64,000 nt of DNA from Oscillospiraceae bacterium (lineage in GTDB: Bacteria; Bacillota; Clostridia; Oscillospirales; Acutalibacteraceae): NCBI GenBank assembly GCA_031262985.1, contig JAISGQ010000002.1:1-64000 (forward strand), in the 5' to 3' direction. The notes beneath the pieces are model-generated. The model was not told the DNA's origin and did not search any database. It saw nothing but the letters and a program-made list of their open reading frames with translations. A program made the position numbers and the translations under genes. Positions 63,444-64,000 of the stretch are shown here, piece after piece. The number at the start of each line of letters is the position of its first letter. Position 1 is the stretch's first letter.

Positions 63444-64000
63444 ATGTTCATCAAAGAAGCCTGTGCCAAAACAGGTCTCACAAAAAAAGCCATCGAATAT
63501 TATGAAGCCTGCGGACTCATCCGCCCCAAGCATGAAGAAAACGGCTATCGAATTTACGGCGATGCGGAATTGTCCGTGCTGGAGCAAATTTCCGCGCTCC
63601 GTACGCTTGACGTGAGTGTCTCGGATATTAAGGTCATTCTTATGAGTTCTGATTCCAACAAGACATTTGCTGATTGCAGGCGCAAGCTGGACGCGAAAAT
63701 AGCCAAAGCGGAGTTGCAAAGCAAATGGCTTGAAGAACTTGCTTCCGGGCTTTCGCTCGAAACATCATCCGAAGCGATTCGTTCCGCTTTTGCCGCTTAT
63801 GACACAATTGGTGAGGGTTTAGAGTGTGCATTCCCCGGCAGTTTGGGTGCATTTATGTCGTGGCATTTTGGTCAGTTCCTCGGCGGCAAAATCGAAACCG
63901 ACGAGCAAAAGAAAGCCTATCAAAACATCGTTCGCTGGCTTGATGATCTGCCTGAAATGACCATCCCCGACGAACTACTGCCTCTATTGGAGATTCCGAT
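63444..64000 (+). CDS. MerR-family transcriptional regulator (partial)
   Basis: The frame runs off the window after 185 codons. The N-terminus MFIKEACAKTGLTKKAIEYYEACGL is a MerR winged helix-turn-helix (1-70), followed by a coiled-coil helix (about 78-110) and an effector region of unknown ligand. ATG 63444 is spaced 8 nt from GGAGG; an ATG two codons earlier is too close. Confidence 0.88.
   Translation, partial: MFIKEACAKTGLTKKAIEYYEACGLIRPKHEENGYRIYGDAELSVLEQISALRTLDVSVSDIKVILMSSDSNKTFADCRRKLDAKIAKAELQSKWLEELASGLSLETSSEAIRSAFAAYDTIGEGLECAFPGSLGAFMSWHFGQFLGGKIETDEQKKAYQNIVRWLDDLPEMTIPDELLPLLEIP

Noticed and set aside
1..64000. CRISPR arrays, tRNA and rRNA genes
   Set aside because: No array of regularly spaced direct repeats with unique spacers, no T-loop/acceptor pairs and no rRNA signature were seen. 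The dispersed palindromes are not regularly spaced.
1..64000. Insertion sequences or prophage genes
   Set aside because: No transposase, integrase or structural phage protein is encoded; mobile-looking DNA is limited to non-coding palindromes.

Overview
The window reads as a chromosomal segment of a Gram-positive clostridial bacterium (Bacillota, Clostridia; Oscillospiraceae/Ruminococcaceae-like). This rests on gene order rather than on a marker search. The supporting blocks are SRP RNA-dnaX-ybaB-recR, tig-clpP-clpX-lon-ysxC, ftsE-ftsX-EnvC/PcsB-like hydrolase-S41, LytTR/DUF3021 with an ABC exporter, and a sugar ABC operon without its own ATPase. Base composition is moderate in most genes and clearly lower in a few apparent newcomers (7.0-7.8 kb, 24.1-26.5 kb, 29.1-30.3 kb).

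Layout. 0-5 kb: tail of an unknown gene, folD, a cation diffusion facilitator and a histidine-kinase-like membrane protein that lacks its phosphoacceptor histidine. 5-8 kb: a scrambled accessory zone with a small zincin gene, a degraded translationally coupled operon ending in a methyltransferase, a truncated second copy of the zincin, and an AT-rich gene with a deoxyribosyltransferase/TIR-like domain. 8-16 kb: cell-wall block (LysM-G5-M23 protein, CdaR-type regulator, ftsEX, coiled-coil M23 activator, S41 protein with its catalytic dyad replaced). 16-21 kb: acyltransferase, small membrane proteins, three tandem LURP-one-related proteins, rpsT. 21-24 kb: ABC exporter with LytTR regulator and DUF3021 protein. 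24-30.5 kb: lipoproteins (one split by an amber codon, one tandem array of three plus a remnant) around a phosphohexomutase. 30.6-41 kb: SbcD/YhaN-like pair, then the protein quality-control block on the minus strand. 41-49 kb: a PP2C phosphatase with an external BIG2 domain, followed by a 1889-residue protein that I cannot assign to a known full-length family. 49-54 kb: GldA/F/G-like ABC system with a DUF4340 protein. 54-59 kb: amidohydrolase and sugar ABC operon. 59-63.3 kb: smpB, GtrA protein, recR, ybaB, dnaX and SRP RNA. The window ends inside a MerR-family gene.

Intergenic DNA is full of palindromic repeats of at least five kinds: a ~108-bp element with TTAATTAACTTAG ends (five copies plus one variant), a ~250-300-bp multi-hairpin repeat (three copies), a 164-bp TATAGCAGTT element, inverted arrays of the TGACAGT heptamer, and an ATCATTC heptamer element. 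Several of the 108-bp copies sit directly before start codons, including those of the PP2C phosphatase and the giant protein.

The most unusual items are the PP2C/giant-protein pair, two signalling or proteolytic proteins with replaced catalytic residues (Ala for His in the kinase, Gly/Arg for Ser/Lys in the S41 protein), a possible AUC start codon, and the repeat families.
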